Notes under the pieces: generated by a model
Database searches by the model: none
Told to the model about the DNA's origin: nothing
The model's input: the letters and a program-made list of their open reading frames with translations, nothing else
Shown: piece after piece, positions 42,460 through 55,494 of the stretch
Position numbering within the stretch: position 1 is the stretch's first letter
How the letters are laid out: each line of letters opens with the position of its first letter
DNA from: Circinella umbellata
Taxonomy: Eukaryota > Mucoromycota > Mucoromycetes > Mucorales > Lichtheimiaceae
Assembly: GCA_025093555.1 (NCBI GenBank)
Contig: JAIWNF010000030.1
Coordinates: 1 to 64,000, forward strand
Length of the DNA stretch: 64,000 nt
Direction: 5' to 3'
Translations under genes and position numbers: made by a program

Positions 42460-44822
42460 TCAAAATTTTGTAAAAATAATTGATTCGTTCTTATTTTTTA
42501 ATTGAAATTTGAGTACAAAGATAATCATAATACTCACTATGAGTGTTACACCTATAAACAATTGATACGTCAAAAAAGGGCGTCTGTTATTTAAAAGTTC
42601 TATTGAAGCAGCAATACTTGGGCCAAACATCGCTGGACTTGTAAAGACCCAAAGAAATGCGTTACCAGACGGCAAATCGTCGATTCCTACAATAGCTGCT
42701 ACAGTTGGCGCAGCTAATTGATAAGATTATTTAATGCTAACAATTAGATATTACGTAGGCAGAAGGATGATAATTACGACTTTTTTATATATATATCAGC
42801 GATAAATATGACATAACTCTTTTTATAATAATAACTTTAGAAGTTATATATATATTACCTATGGTAGAATGTGTACCATTTAACAATCCAAATAAAATCA
42901 TAAGTCCAATTAATGAGCTGTAACTAAATGAAAAGGTCCATAAAAATAACGAGGCCATTGCATTTATAAAGCTTGCTAATATAAGAGTGTTTAAATTACC
43001 AATGGTATCCGCCAAGTAACTTTTTATATAGTTACGTATATAATATGTGTTAATAAAATAATAATGTAAATGGCTGTGACTTCAGGTGTTGTTGATTTTT
43101 ACCCTTGAAACGGTTTCGCGCACATATTTACTGCACAGACAATGGAGATTAATGTAGATGCTTGAAAATCAGTTAATCCGATATATCCTGCGTAAGCTAA
43201 ATATAGTAATGATGTTGGAAAAAAGTATTGTTTAGTTCATATAAAATAAAAACAAGAATTGTATTTTTTATAATGTATTACGTGGTATAATATGTAATGG
43301 TAACTGTGCAACCAAGGCTTGAGTAAAGTAAATTAAGATCCAGGTCGTAAACTTTTTATTTTTTAATAGATTCCAATTCATAATATTGAGTATCTCATCA
43401 CAAAAGGTTTTATTAACGGAATTAATATTTTTGTGGCGATCTACTTTTTCTTCATATACTTTATCTTCTTCACTAGAAGATGGCTTTTCACGCATCACAA
43501 TACATGCAATTATGTCAACAATAATAAATACAATGGCTAGAATTCGAAAGGACCTTATCAATAATAGAGATAAATTGTTATGTATAGATTATAAATAGTT
43601 TTTTACTTGATATATTAAAGATAATATAAGAGTACAACTTACCAATACACACCAAGTGATGGACTGTTACTAACTGCAGTCATAATGAACGGAATAGCAA
43701 ACCCACTTGCACTAATTCCCATGGAAGGAATCCCCATAATAAGTCCTCGTCTCTTGCTATCAAACCATTGCATAGGCACCCGAAATGCTATCTAGATAAT
43801 ATAATAATAATAAGAACATACAACTAGTAAAAGACATACCAAAATAAATGTTTCTTAGGCATATGTGCACAGTGTAACATACCGACCAGAAAATAGACGC
43901 AGCAAAACCAGCACAAAGGCCTACTGATAGATACATCTGCCATATCTGAATCATTTTACATATAGATAATATCGAAGCAAAAGATTAAGCAAGTAGATTC
44001 TTATAGAAAGAAAACGTAATAGCATTATTACTGTCTTACTTCAGTTGAAAATCCTGTGGCAATCATACCAATACAAAAAAGTATCATGGCTATTAATATT
44101 GCCTTTTTTACTCCAAGCTTTACTTCGAGTATAAGCGAAACAGGGGCAAAAAGCTGAGCAACCATGGCATAAATAGTTCCAACAAATGTCAATTTCATAG
44201 TAGTTTCCTTGGAAGTTCCAAATACATTCCTTCCTAATAACTCAATCATAACGCCTACCATAACAACAGATATAGTTCTCTTTTTTTTAATATCAATGCT
44301 CTATCTTATTATACATTTGAAAATTCAAACTGTTTATAATTACCCCTATAACGTTTTTTGATATTATATTTAGTGTTATAGATGAATTAGTTTTCTGAAT
44401 TAACATTTTCCCCGATTCATAAACACTCAATATACAAAAGAAAAAAGTGTGTTGTGAATATACATACCAAGTGAACGGTATCGAAGAATATTGAAAAGTA
44501 AGCAAAAACGACGTAGCAACGACAAACCATCCATAGTATTTCCATTCACCGTTAGCCTTCTTATTAAAGTCAGAGTCTTCCCTCATCTCCTTGCTTTTTT
44601 CGTTAGTTCCTATTTCTATTGCTTCTGTTGAACTATTTTGTTGCTCCTCTTCATTATGCTGTTGAATTAACTGATGGTTTGTAATATCGTTTTTTTCGTT
44701 TCCTTTATATTAAAAAAAATATAAGGAAGGGAGTTTTTAACGGTCCAAAAACTAGTAGTCACAATAACAGTTTATTTCATCTTACTTTTTTGAAGAGAGT
44801 CGTTAATAGATTTGCGGACCAT
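42460..44822 (-). CDS. MFS transporter, monocarboxylate (MCT/MCH) type
   Basis: A multi-exon gene starting MVRKSINDSLQK (exon 44786-44822), then a hydrophilic Asn/Gln/Glu-rich N-terminus and membrane segments in the usual MCT order: WKYYGWFVVATSFLLTFQ, LTFVGTIYAMVAQLFAPVSL, MYLSVGLCAGFAASIFW, WFDSKRRGLIMGIPSMGISASGFAIPFIM, a cytosolic loop, GYIGLTDFQASTLISIVCAVNMCAKPF, GLMILFGLLNGTHSTIG and a last pair ending FQLKNKNESIIFTKF (stop 42460). At least nine exons are needed. The join between FQYSSIPFTW and GVMIELLGRNVF is not resolved, so a damaged splice site is possible. Substrate unknown; a related gene lies at 55495. Confidence 0.78.
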
Positions 44823-47054
44823 TGTTATGACAAAAAAACTAAAGACCTTTAAAGTTTTTGTAAAACGATGAGAAAAAGAGGCAAGTAAGAGAGTAACAGG
44901 TCCCTTCGTAACAAAAATCTTTTCTTGAACGGAAGAAAATAAGTAGCGAAGATCCATGCAGCATCTACATGCAGTCGCTAAGAGCACATAGGGCAGAAAG
45001 TGTTGATTTTATGTAGCTCTGTGAAACTATTCTTATCAATAGTATTAAGTGAGCGTTTTCGGGATTTCATATTTTTGTTATACATATAAATATCAATATT
45101 TAAACCTCATCATGGATGATCTTCTGCGCTCTGAAGTTGGCAAGTGGCGAAAAGTTAGGGGAATACCAAAAATTTATAGCCAGACGAGGGGCGTCACAAT
45201 TTTGAACCTGCATCTTAGTAACATGTATATGCGCCTTCGCCTACCCTTCTTCTTCTCTTATTCAAAATATTCACAATTTCAACAATACTTATTAACAATA
45301 TATTTAACGTATTGTGTCAATTAAAATAAAGTTTCTTTTTATATCTACCCATAAAATATACTCAAAAATTGCAGAAGCAACGGAATATAATATATTGTAA
45401 CTATACAAAGAAGCCAATTACATAGGAGAGAAGCAGTATGGTATAGATCGAAAAGTGATACTAACTGTGGGAATATATCAGTAATACCTTATATATCATG
45501 TTTGTGTCATAAAGAAACAAAATTATGAATTATAATATAGAATGGGTAGGGTCATAATCACTTAGGGAATATATATTCCACAAAAGCTCCAAGTTTTTCC
45601 AAAAAAAAGTTCAACTCCAAAATAGTGTAAATGTTTGTGTTTTTACGAGTTGAAGGGTTTTAATGATGGTTGGCAATTTAGGTTGGGATAACCAAAATAT
45701 TAGACTTAAAATTTAATTGAGTAAAGTAAAATATCGGAAATGATCCAGTTTTCACTCAAAATGGAAGAAAGAGGCTAAGACTTAATTTTTATAAAGAAAG
45801 ATAATAATTGATTGATTGTGGGAGCTTATTTTTGGACTTATATTATGCCAAACCACAAAAGAGGAAATATCACTTGGAAATATGAGTTGGATTAATTATC
45901 CAAAAAGTGGATATAAAAGTATTTTATTATCAAAGAAATATAAAGATAAAAAGCTAAGGTAAAAGTGTCTGATCAATTCGATCCTATTTATACTATTTAC
46001 TATAATGTTTAATAATAATTGATATTATAAAAACTATTTAATAATCATTAATGCTTCTTGTTAATATTAAAAATATTTAATAATCATTAATGTTTCTTGT
46101 TAATATTAAAAATAATTAATAATGTTTTTTTAACATTAGCGTCCACCAGTGAAATTCAATCTTAGTTTCGGCAATTATAATATTCATTTTAATACTTCAT
46201 TTATTATTATTACTAAATTTTGTTCATATGACAATAAAAGAAAATATGATGAGTGGGGATTTTTTCAGGCGTAACAATAGCTCTTCGCAGCTTAATCAGT
46301 TGGATGTTTTTTGGAAGTTAGTTTGGAAGCTTTCTAGAATTTTTTTAGAGAAAAATGGAAATACGTAATATATACTAGTAATCAAACATATAAAATAGGT
46401 AATTAAATAGATTATAATAGATTAATTTTATTGCGTATGGATATCATGCCAAAATTTAATTTATTTAAATATATAAATATGTAGCAGCAGTAATAAAAGA
46501 AAAAACAATAATTTTCTCTGCTCTAATTTTTTCTTCTTCTTCGTCTTATTGTTTCTGTTTGTTACCGGGTAAGAGCAGCTGAAAAGAGAATCATTATTAA
46601 ATTTAGGATAAAGAAATATTTGTATGATACAAATTATCAAGTAAGAAAGTACCATATAAATAAGAAAAAAAAAAGAAATTGGGTCATAGGTAGTAGAACG
46701 AAAAAAAAATGACGTAAATATGATAGTACAAAACGCTAAAAAAAATCAAATTAACATATTAAATACGTATGAATAAAAATGACTTCTAGAAATCTCATAA
46801 TCTTCATCTTGTAGGTCCTAATAGACTCTAGAGCCAAGATTTTGACTCTTAAACAAGATTTCTATTGCATTCTCATATGAAATATTGGTGTACTCTTGTT
46901 GTATGAGTCAAGTACAATACTCAAGCACAAGAACACTTTGTATGAAGGATAGCGACATAGTATTCAAATGTGATTTTCTTTGTTAGAATGAAGTTACGTT
47001 GGAAAATCCTGCTGGTCCATGGATCCCGTAATCGCAAGCTGATATCAATATATA
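44823..47054. other. AT-rich intergenic DNA with possible old LTR remnants
   Basis: A frame at 45112-45324 (+, MDDLLRSEVGKWRKVRG) is possible but has no family. At about 45810-46150, features recall the 3736-4418 insertion: GTGGGAG, AACCACAAAAGAG, TATTTATACTATTT and two near-identical units TTAATAATCATTAATG(C/T)TTC. This may be a decayed LTR; ends and duplication were not found. Confidence 0.4.
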
Positions 47055-47072
47055 CAGAGGATCCCCGTTAAT
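47055..47072 (+). repeat. pogo terminal inverted repeat, left
   Basis: 18-bp perfect inverted match to 49569-49586. Confidence 0.85.
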
Positions 47073-47520
47073 CTCACGCTCGTTAATTTTCACATCTCAA
47101 TAACTTCACCAAAAATCAAGGAATGGTAAAAATAACATAAGAAAATTTTCACATCCCCCTTTATTTCACTTTCACAGTACATAGCGGCATTGAATCCTTA
47201 ACGGATACGTAAATTAAAAAAAATTGTGATAAATATAAGGGGTACATCCAGTCTATTATATATATGTAAACAGCTGAGGAATGCAATATATTTTATTAAA
47301 AATGTGAAAATTAAAGTAAAAAAAAAAAAGAATACTGAAAAGCGTTCAACAAAAAAAAATATTCTATGTATAGTCAATTTTTTTATTAAAAAACGAATCT
47401 AAGCTGGACGCCTAGTAAAGATTTTTCTTTGTATCTTATCCCAAAGCTCACGCAGCTTAGGAGACAAATTAGAAACAGTGTCTTCATTATCTGAAGAAAT
47501 AAGAAAATCTATAATGCAAT

Positions 47521-49239
47521 CTAGATAATGGATTGCTTCAGATGTCGTAATAGATGGCTTTGGTGGAGAGAGTCAATGATATTAAGTTCCTGAGTACTAA
47601 CAGCAATTGTGTTTTCCTTCTGTTCATTTACACATTTCACAGTTTCATCTTCAGACAAATTCTCATGGATAAGATTTCTTTCTTCATTTCGATCAAAATC
47701 CATTATTTGTATAGCAGCGTCCTCTCCATACATACCTTGAATATGATTGGTGATGCATTCTTGTATGATATCATGATCTGGTAATGGCACCATATAATTT
47801 GCTACAGATTTCCTCTTATAGTCGAAAATTGTGGGTTTCCAACAATTTTGAATCGTCTCAGATTTTACGTCATCCCAGGACTTTTTGATTCAACGCATTC
47901 CAAAAAGTTGATCAACACGGAACAGCTATTCAGGAGGTGTCGTTACAATACCACGGTTACGGAGTGTTACCTCCATATATGCCCGTTCATATTGTCTGGT
48001 CCTATATAAATATATAGTATTTTAAAGTAAATAACAAACATTTTGTAATAATTATATGATGGATATTAATACTTACTTAAAATATGCCTTGAATGCCCTT
48101 ATTATTTCTCCATCAAGTGGCTGAACTTTTGAAGTACAATTTGGTGGAAGAAAAACTAATTTAATGTTAGTAGGTTCATGTATTGTCCTGTAACCTGAAA
48201 AGTTATCCAGAAGAAGCAATATTTTGCGGTTTGAAGCCCTCATTGCATTATCAAAGCGTCATATATAGTTTTTGAAAATCTCCTTAGTCATCCATGCTGT
48301 GAAATTATGGAAATACTGGCTGAATCCATAACTTGCAGCTAATATTAAGCAACATGTATATTAGACTAATAGGTTACATAAGAGGAGTAAAAATTAAGAG
48401 ACTCTATATACCCAAACCATGCTTCTTTTTGAATGATGCAGGCTTTTCGGCATTTCCAATGATTAGTGGTTCCTGCTTATCACTACCATCAGCATTATAT
48501 GTTAATGCAACTGTCAATATTTTCTTATCTTACTTGATTCCTGGAAACCTATGCATAGAGATTGTTGCTGGTGATGGAGCACGCTACAAAAGTGCTGTCT
48601 CATCCATATTATAAATATCTCGAGGGTTGTACTGCCTAACTTTTACTTGTATCTGTTCAACAAAAGCCTCTGCAAATTCTGTATCTCCCGGACCTTCTTC
48701 TCCATCCAGACGATTATGCTTCATTTGAATACGCTTCTGAAACCGATTTTGCCAATCATTAGACATTTTAAAATCTTCTTCAGATATTCCAAATTTCGTT
48801 GCAAAAGTTCTTGCTGCTTTTTTTTTTATCATAGCCCAGTTTATTGGAGTTCTATTACTCTCTGCCTTTTTAATCCATGGTGTTAAGGCTTCTTCAAGTT
48901 CCTAAAAAATAACAAGTCGTTTTAGTTACTATAAAACAATATCAATTGAATAAATAGCAAGCTGGATTCAATATACATACAGGATAGGCTGGTTTTCTAT
49001 TACGTATCTTGCGTGTTTTATCATAAGAATTTACTGAATGTTTATTCTCTTCTTCTTTTTCTCGTTTTAAGCCTTTAAATATCGTACTAACATTAGGTGC
49101 CTTAAACAACTTGAATTCATTTTTAGCCCACAATGCTAGGGATTGGTTTGTCATGGTTCGTGGGTTAAGTTTTTTTTTTCTCAGCCAGAATCTTATACTG
49201 TTCAGTTGTCAAGCCAACATTAGATTTGGTTACTGTCAT
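47521..49239 (-). pseudogene. Broken pogo-like transposase (CENP-B HTH plus DDE)
   Basis: It starts MTVTKSNVGLTTEQYKILAEKKK at 49239. A first helix-turn-helix is followed, after an intron, by a CENP-B-type domain (ELEEALTPWIKKAESNRTPINWAMI…GISEEDFKMSNDWQNRFQKR). The DDE part begins IYNMDETALL (first D, about 48590) and is then broken by stops and frameshifts; later pieces on the complement (about 48080-48250) show a second-D region (LLLDNFSGYRTIHEPTN) and FLPPNCTSKVQPLD. The C-terminal piece ends near 47521. These are the features of pogo/Tigger transposases; the copy is dead. Confidence 0.82.
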
Positions 49240-49568
49240 TTTGTTTTGGTATATATAAAGCAAAAATGGAAAGATGGAATACTATAAAAAATAAATTATC
49301 TCTGCAGCTCTGGGGACCATATATAGCTTTTTTTTCAAAGGTAAAAGTTACGTATAGACATGCTTAAATAAGGAAAAGAAATAGTTACGTACAAAAATGC
49401 ATTAAGAACAAGCACCTAGATATAATTTATTAATTAATATATATATTGATGCATTTAAAGGTATACAGTAGTGAGCTGAAGTATTCAATATATGAAAATA
49501 TTTCATAGTATCCGTTAATTTTCACACCCCCTTATTTTCAGCAAAAAAATTGAAAATGGCCCTATGAA

Positions 49569-49586
49569 ATTAACGGGGATCCTCTG
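49569..49586 (-). repeat. pogo terminal inverted repeat, right
   Basis: 18-bp counterpart of the left repeat, ending GGATCCTCTG. Confidence 0.85.
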
Positions 49587-50534
49587 TGTTACACCTATTA
49601 CGTATTAGTATATTTGTGTGCAAAATTTTCATTGCATAATTATTCCAAAACATCATTACTAAAGCCTTCAAAAATAAAAATAAAAATTGGACATGATTTT
49701 ACTTTAGGAATAAATTCTTAATTTAATTTGACCCATTGGATATATCAAATTATAAAGAAAAATTAATACATATATATTTTAATTGATTTTTTAAATGGCT
49801 TAAAATTTTTATTATTATAAAATATTCAATTAAAGTATATTTTTATTCGTAGTTCTTTTATTTATTGAACTCATTTTAAGTAAAACATGTTTTTTATAGC
49901 AAACGTGAGCAAGAGCAAACCTAAATAAAACAGCGAAGGGTGCGTCCGTAGTCATTCTCAAAGTTTGGCCTGCTCTTATACTCTTATACGAATGCTTTGA
50001 GAAATTGATCACTTGAGTCATCCCGATTATGGGTTCCACGAAGCGAAATCAAATCCAGAGAATGTCCTGGACATTACATCTTCTTCACACACACAAAGTC
50101 TCAAGGAACACACAGTGTATTTTTCCTGTTTTCTTTTTTACCTCTTATATACAATATACTCTGCTACGTTTCTTATTCCCCCACTAGTTCGATTTTTTCC
50201 TTACTAAGGTCTTTGAGTTAATACCTCTTCACTCGTTTTGTGGGTATATAATTTCAAATCCATTTTTTAACGCAATAAAACGACTACAGGCCCATTGGCA
50301 AAAATCATTCCAGTCTTCCATTCTAAAAATGTAAACTTCAACCTATTATATCTATACCATGACTTTCCATGTTTGAGAAATATTTAGATACTGTTATACA
50401 ATAATGGCTGTTATGAAACGCTATAAAAAGTGATTTATATTTTCTTATTTTATATATTACATCTTATCATCAACAAAAATAGTATAGACTCGCTATAGTA
50501 TATTGCTACTAGCCCAATAAAAGTCTTAATATAT
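49587..50534. other. Intergenic DNA, no supported gene
   Basis: Two overlapping short frames at about 49830-50207 on opposite strands have no motif or splice context. Otherwise AT-rich DNA next to the 3' end of the deacetylase-like gene. Confidence 0.5.
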
Positions 50535-52083
50535 TTAAGACAAATATCCCTGCAAAACGCGTCCTGCCAACAAACCGAGCTTTTCAATAGTATATCCACC
50601 TTCTTGAATAAACAATACAGGACGATCAGTTGAACTTTTGGATGTCTTAAGTAATTGTCCCATTTTGTAATATGTTTCCACATTCTTTAATCCTTTCATA
50701 CCAGCAACAGGATCTTCATGCCACGTATCCAGACCCATAGAACATACAATAATATCAGCACCAAATGTTTCTGTAGCAGAACTGTTCAAAGTTTTAGACA
50801 AGTTGTCAAGGTAAATCTCATCAGTTGTTGTCTTGGGGTCCATTGGCACATTAATGTTATAGCCTTCACCGGCACCTTGACCAGTTTCCTCGATAGAACC
50901 AGTAAAGAAAGGATAGCCAGGCGATCCATGCAAAGAAACGTATAGAACGGATGGATCATCATAAAAAATATCTTGTGTGCCATTCCCACTATATTGTACA
51001 TCATAATTAATGTTTTTTTGTTTTTTTGTGAGCATATACATATTTATATAACATCAATTATTTATAAGATTCATGTTTATTTGCTTTATAAACTAATTAA
51101 TACGTATATACGACAAAAGTAATTATAAGCTTACTGATGGAAATCAATATCGACAATCATAATTTTCTTCTTCTTTTTCTCGTCAGCCGGTTGAGGTGCT
51201 CGTGCAATAGCAGATTTGGAAGCATCGAAAATATCGAAAGGTTCACTTATAGCATTCATTTCTTCTAGCGTAAATTCTTGCATGAAGCGGGTAGCAACAG
51301 CAGCATTATTGATAAAGCAGTAACCTAATGATATCATGTTTCTCCATTAATGTTTACTTTACATATAAATACCAATAGTAAAATGAAGATAATGAAAAGT
51401 GATTCCTTACCGCCAGCAACACAACTTGTTGAATGGTGACCTGGAGGTCGACACAAACTGTAAACGGATTGGTTGATATTATTTTCTTTATTTCCTTTTT
51501 TGTATTCTTCGGCCAACTTTAACAACCTGTGTGCACCCGTCAATGCAATTTGAGCCGAGGTATAAATAGAACGCCATGTGTCTTTGGTATGAGCGTTGGC
51601 AGTATCAAACGAATAAACGCCAATTTTACCCAACGGATTCGATAAAGTGTTCTTTTTGATAACTTCTTGTGAAACCTTTCCGATCACCTTGGGGTGCTGA
51701 AATGCTGATCCTATAGCAATTTCTGGTGGCATACCACTATCGACCCATTCTTTATAAATGGTTTGTAAAAATTCAACATAATCTTGTTCATGAACACGAA
51801 GAATAGGAGTCACACTATAGTCTTGTGGACGTACGACATTGAATTGCTGAGGTTGACTATCAATAAATTTCTTTATAGATTCAAGACGTGCTGGACATTC
51901 TAAAAGTAAATAAGTAAAATGAAGTTTAGTTATAACATAAACATTTTCAGAAGGAAAAAAAAAAGACAATTTAGAAAGAGAAACTGGTGATACAAACATA
52001 CCAAGATAGGGTTTGACCTGACCGCGAGTAGCTTCGAACGGAGGGTCGTGTAACAAACAGTCTTCATTGTAAATAACATCCAT
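50535..52083 (-). CDS. Histone-deacetylase-family enzyme, acetylpolyamine amidohydrolase-like, 404 aa
   Basis: Exons 52002-52083, 51411-51899, 51135-51324 and 50535-50988 join in frame (1215 nt, 404 aa plus stop). The start is MDVIYNEDCLLHDPP; a TTG one codon upstream is not used. Family features: HDPPFE and ARLESIKKFI at the N-terminus, the active-site pair in CRPPGHHSTS, YCFINNAAVA, the zinc site DIDFHHGNGTQ (joined across the third intron), SLHGSPGYPFFTG, metal-ligand D in MGLDTWHEDP, and the catalytic Tyr in FIQEGGYTIEKLG. The GSPGYPFFTG loop and overall length fit acetylpolyamine amidohydrolase/HDAC10-like members rather than class I HDACs. It would remove acetyl groups from polyamines or lysine; substrate not determined. 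Confidence 0.88.
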
Positions 52084-52256
52084 CAAATTAATTTTTTTAT
52101 TGTTTTTGTTAAAATAACTTTAACAGAAAAAAGAGACATGAATTTAGGACTTATTTTTATTTTTATTTTATATGTAGCGGAGATCAACAAGTGGAATTTT
52201 CCCCACACCCACACCTGAAGAAGGAGAAGAGATATATGGTTATGGTATACGTAGTG

Positions 52257-52257
<1 letters not shown>

Positions 52258-52288
<31 letters not shown>
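52258..52288. repeat. (CA)n microsatellite
   Basis: About 15 perfect CA units upstream of the deacetylase-like gene. Confidence 0.95.
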
Positions 52289-52290
<2 letters not shown>

Positions 52291-54207
52291 TATTGTAATA
52301 ATAATAAAGCAAAGTCGTGAGAATTAAACTACTAAAAAAAAACTTACTTATAAATACAGTTCGTATTATAAAGCAACAAATATACATTTCTTCTTTTCAC
52401 GATTACTGTTTTGCAAATCTTTCTACTGTATACTACCTCACCAGTACGTACCCAATGTGTGCCAAATTTATTGATGGAAACTGGTACATGCTTTTTTAAT
52501 TTATTTTTGATGCTGTGAAGAATAAACCATACATTGTTGTTACGTTATCATTGATATTTTTGAGCCCGTTTATCATAGTAAAGTTAAAGTCTCATACGTA
52601 CATTCTTTCAATAAATAGCCAACTATACTCGTCAGGGTAATAGCTATGTATTCACATTATGTACTGCGCATGAATTTTATAAATGATCACACGGTATTGC
52701 ATAGCAATATCAATTAGTATATTATCTACTTACGAAAGTACTTTGATTACGTTATTCCCTTAGTATTAAAAGAAATGCTCATTTTTCCCACGCATAATAA
52801 GCCTATTTGTATATTATTACATATAAGCGAAAGATGGCCATTTTTCTTTTGAACATCACAGAGCTACAATCACTTTCTTGTTCTATTAACTACATACAAA
52901 TGTGTACTCTGTATAAATTGTGTAGCGATAAGATATGTGTCGGCACCTAATCCCCCTGGGTAGATTACGACAGTTTTTTTTTTCTGTTTCCATATTATAT
53001 TTATCCGTGGGAACATTATCCTTAGCACCATAATGAAAACTACAACCACCCAATGATTGAAGACAAGTGGGATTCTGTTAAACTTCGAGAAATTTCTTTT
53101 CCATTGTAAAAAAATAGAGCTGCGAGGACCTATGATTAGTTTGACGTACTCTAGATTTAGATAGAAAATTTGCTATTGAATGTTCTGTAGGATTGTTAGT
53201 TTTCCATGTTAATTCTAAATGAATCATTGATAACTCATCTGAAATAATTATCGCGGAAATTTAAAATATTAATGTCAAACAGGTATATTTTAGCGCAAGT
53301 TAAAACTCTCTCGTATGCTATATCTTATTATTCAATTCAAGCTACAAGACTAAGATTTTTATTGCATTTTCTTTGTCACCAAGAAAGTTTTCAAATTAAT
53401 CACATTATTAATGGATGATGTGTCATTTGAAGACCAAAAAAAATACTGTACAGGTCATTTAAGTACCACCTTCTTGGCAAAAATAACAGAATTGTTTTAT
53501 ATAGAATTATTTTATATAGAATCTTTTGATTAAGAAAATGTGTTATAAATATTTTCAATAGAACTAATTACTGTAGGAATTCGTTATACAGCACATATCT
53601 CTATACGGTATTGTAGAAGAATCACAGACAAACCATTCAAATTTGATGCACCATATATATAAGCTTGAAAGGTGGCGAAAGATACACTAATTTGATATAT
53701 AATTAAAACTAAGGGAATCCTTATACAGTGACAGTAGTTGTAATAGCACACCTTTCTCATAAATATAAAAAAAATGTAGTGATGATGAAATCAAGATCCA
53801 AAGTAAAATCGTTACGTACAGGAAATTGGGAACGTACTATATATGTTGAAGTTCTGTCAAAAGAACTTGATCCACCCCAAGTTTTCCAAGGCTACCCAAC
53901 AATGAATTTTGTAAAATAAACTATTTTGATTTCTTGTTCTCTACTCCTTCTTTTGTTTATAAGTACTCTCAATCATTTTCTGGTGTATATTTATAACTGT
54001 TTTATTCGATCGTACAGTAATATATAGCAAAAAAGGTAACCCAACATTTATATCTTTCATTATTTATATATAAGAAAACAAAATCAGAATGGCACTATAT
54101 GTCCATCATTTTTCTTTTTAAAAGAAAATCATCTCTAGCAAGTGCAAATAACATTTTCACATGAAACTCTGGATTCATATATTAATATTAACAGGGTTTT
54201 GCATTGA
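52289..54207. other. AT-rich intergenic DNA, no supported gene
   Basis: Only short frames without motifs (for example 53728-53919, +). TACGTA and TTTATA motifs are common, but no gene can be supported. Confidence 0.55.
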
Positions 54208-54373
54208 TTCCTGGACACAACTGTTAATTTTTTCGCTTATGATAACAATTTTTTTTTGCTTTTGAGCAGTTGTAGCATATAAGAAAAAAAAATTGACTAC
54301 AGTCGCAAAAAACTTCCATCATAAGCGAACAGAATCACTCTTATAAGCGAAAAATTGAAGGTTGTGTCCGGAA
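54208..54373. mobile_element. MITE-like element, 166 bp
   Basis: Inverted ends of about 33 bp, TTCCTGGACACAACTGTTAA…CGCTTAT on the left and the complement of TTCCGGACACAACCTTCAA…CGCTTAT on the right, with a few mismatches. Inner CGCTTATGA/TCATAAGCG copies add a second inverted pair. No coding capacity and no clear target duplication. A small non-autonomous DNA transposon is the likeliest reading. Confidence 0.75.
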
Positions 54374-55494
54374 ATGAATGGAAAATCCTGTATCAGTGAT
54401 CCAAGGAATGTTTATTTATTTTTTGCTAAAGATGAATAAAATAGCTAAAGTTTTTTAAAGCTCATGATCCTTTTAATAAGTAAAATACTCGGAAACATAT
54501 GGGAATTGTTATAAAAAGGAGACTATAAATCTGGTGAGTGTAAAAAATACTAGGGCGAACAGAGGGATCCAAATGCCTGGCAAAGTTTTTTAAAACCATT
54601 TATGCGGCTACTTGCAAACAAATCAATCTCCTACGTACGTGCGAGTGAGCGGATCAAATAATTGTTTACCTAAAAAAGAATTGCTTGACCACAAATCGAA
54701 ACATAAAAAGCGGGAGACTCGTCTTCCGTAAATGCATGGGATAAATACCGCCAAGAAACTTTTTTGTTATTCAATGAACTATTTTACCTATTTTGCTTAA
54801 AATGTTGTTTTTAGAAAAAGTTGTTAATGCATACCTTTACTCTCTGTTTTTTAAAGAAAAAGGGTACGGATAATATATAATATACTAAGAAAACAAAAAC
54901 ATTCAACTTTACAAGACATGAAGCGTTATTATAAAGATCAACACGACAACGAACTTTCCCGAACAATAAGAAAGAAGAACTGATTTGTTTGATAGTTTAA
55001 ATAGAATGTTAAAAAAAAAATATGGAAGAAATTTTTTGTCGGAGCTAATCCGTCACACTTATTACCTTTCCTGACCAGAACTTGAATTCTACGGGATGCA
55101 AACACAAGACGTATTTCACTGGATCAAAAGAATAGTAAGATTTGAGTGTCGAGACTCATTGAACAGTAATGTTTGTACTTTTTATTTTCTTTTGTTTGTA
55201 TATTAGTGCATCTATTTCCTAAAAGATTTTTGTGGTATTTGGATCAACTTTCCAGTTTATAGTGTAAAAACCTCGTAGAAGATGAAAAAAGGGACAAAGT
55301 TTTCCCCTCTCATATTTGGTCTGGTGTATGCTCCGATGTTTTTTTTTGATCCCGAAATTCTTTGATCCATATAACTTAGTTACCCCATATTTATATATAA
55401 GTACACATCGTTTTTCACCTCTTGTACTTTTTCTCTATTTTCGCTTCCTTACAATACTTTGCCTAGACAACTGAAATATATATACTTTGTTACT
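54374..55494. other. Intergenic DNA upstream of an MFS gene
   Basis: AT-rich DNA. The last 120 bp is pyrimidine-rich (CACCTCTTGTACTTTTTC) with a TATATATAAG box near 55390 and is the likely promoter of the transporter gene. Confidence 0.5.

Larger units (their letters stand above)
47055..49586. mobile_element. pogo/Tigger-like transposon, inactive (2,532 bp)
   Basis: Inverted ends CAGAGGATCCCCGTTAAT (47055-47072) and its complement (49569-49586) enclose a broken pogo transposase on the - strand. TA precedes the left end; the right flank is TG, so the expected TA duplication is imperfect. Short subterminal copies of GTTAATTTTCACA/TTTTCACATCCCC lie inside both ends. Confidence 0.85.

Noticed and set aside
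45112..45324. Possible short gene MDDLLRSEVGKWRKVRG
   Set aside because: ATG present, but no family, no splice sites and no flanking support; left as a possibility only.
49830..50207. Two overlapping short frames on opposite strands
   Set aside because: Neither shows motifs or introns, and their overlap argues that at least one is chance.
52258..52288. CA repeat as a promoter element
   Set aside because: A simple microsatellite; no evidence for a regulatory role.
53728..53919. Short + frame with KSRSKVKSLRTGNWERT
   Set aside because: The isolated 60-codon frame lacks a first-position ATG context and relatives.
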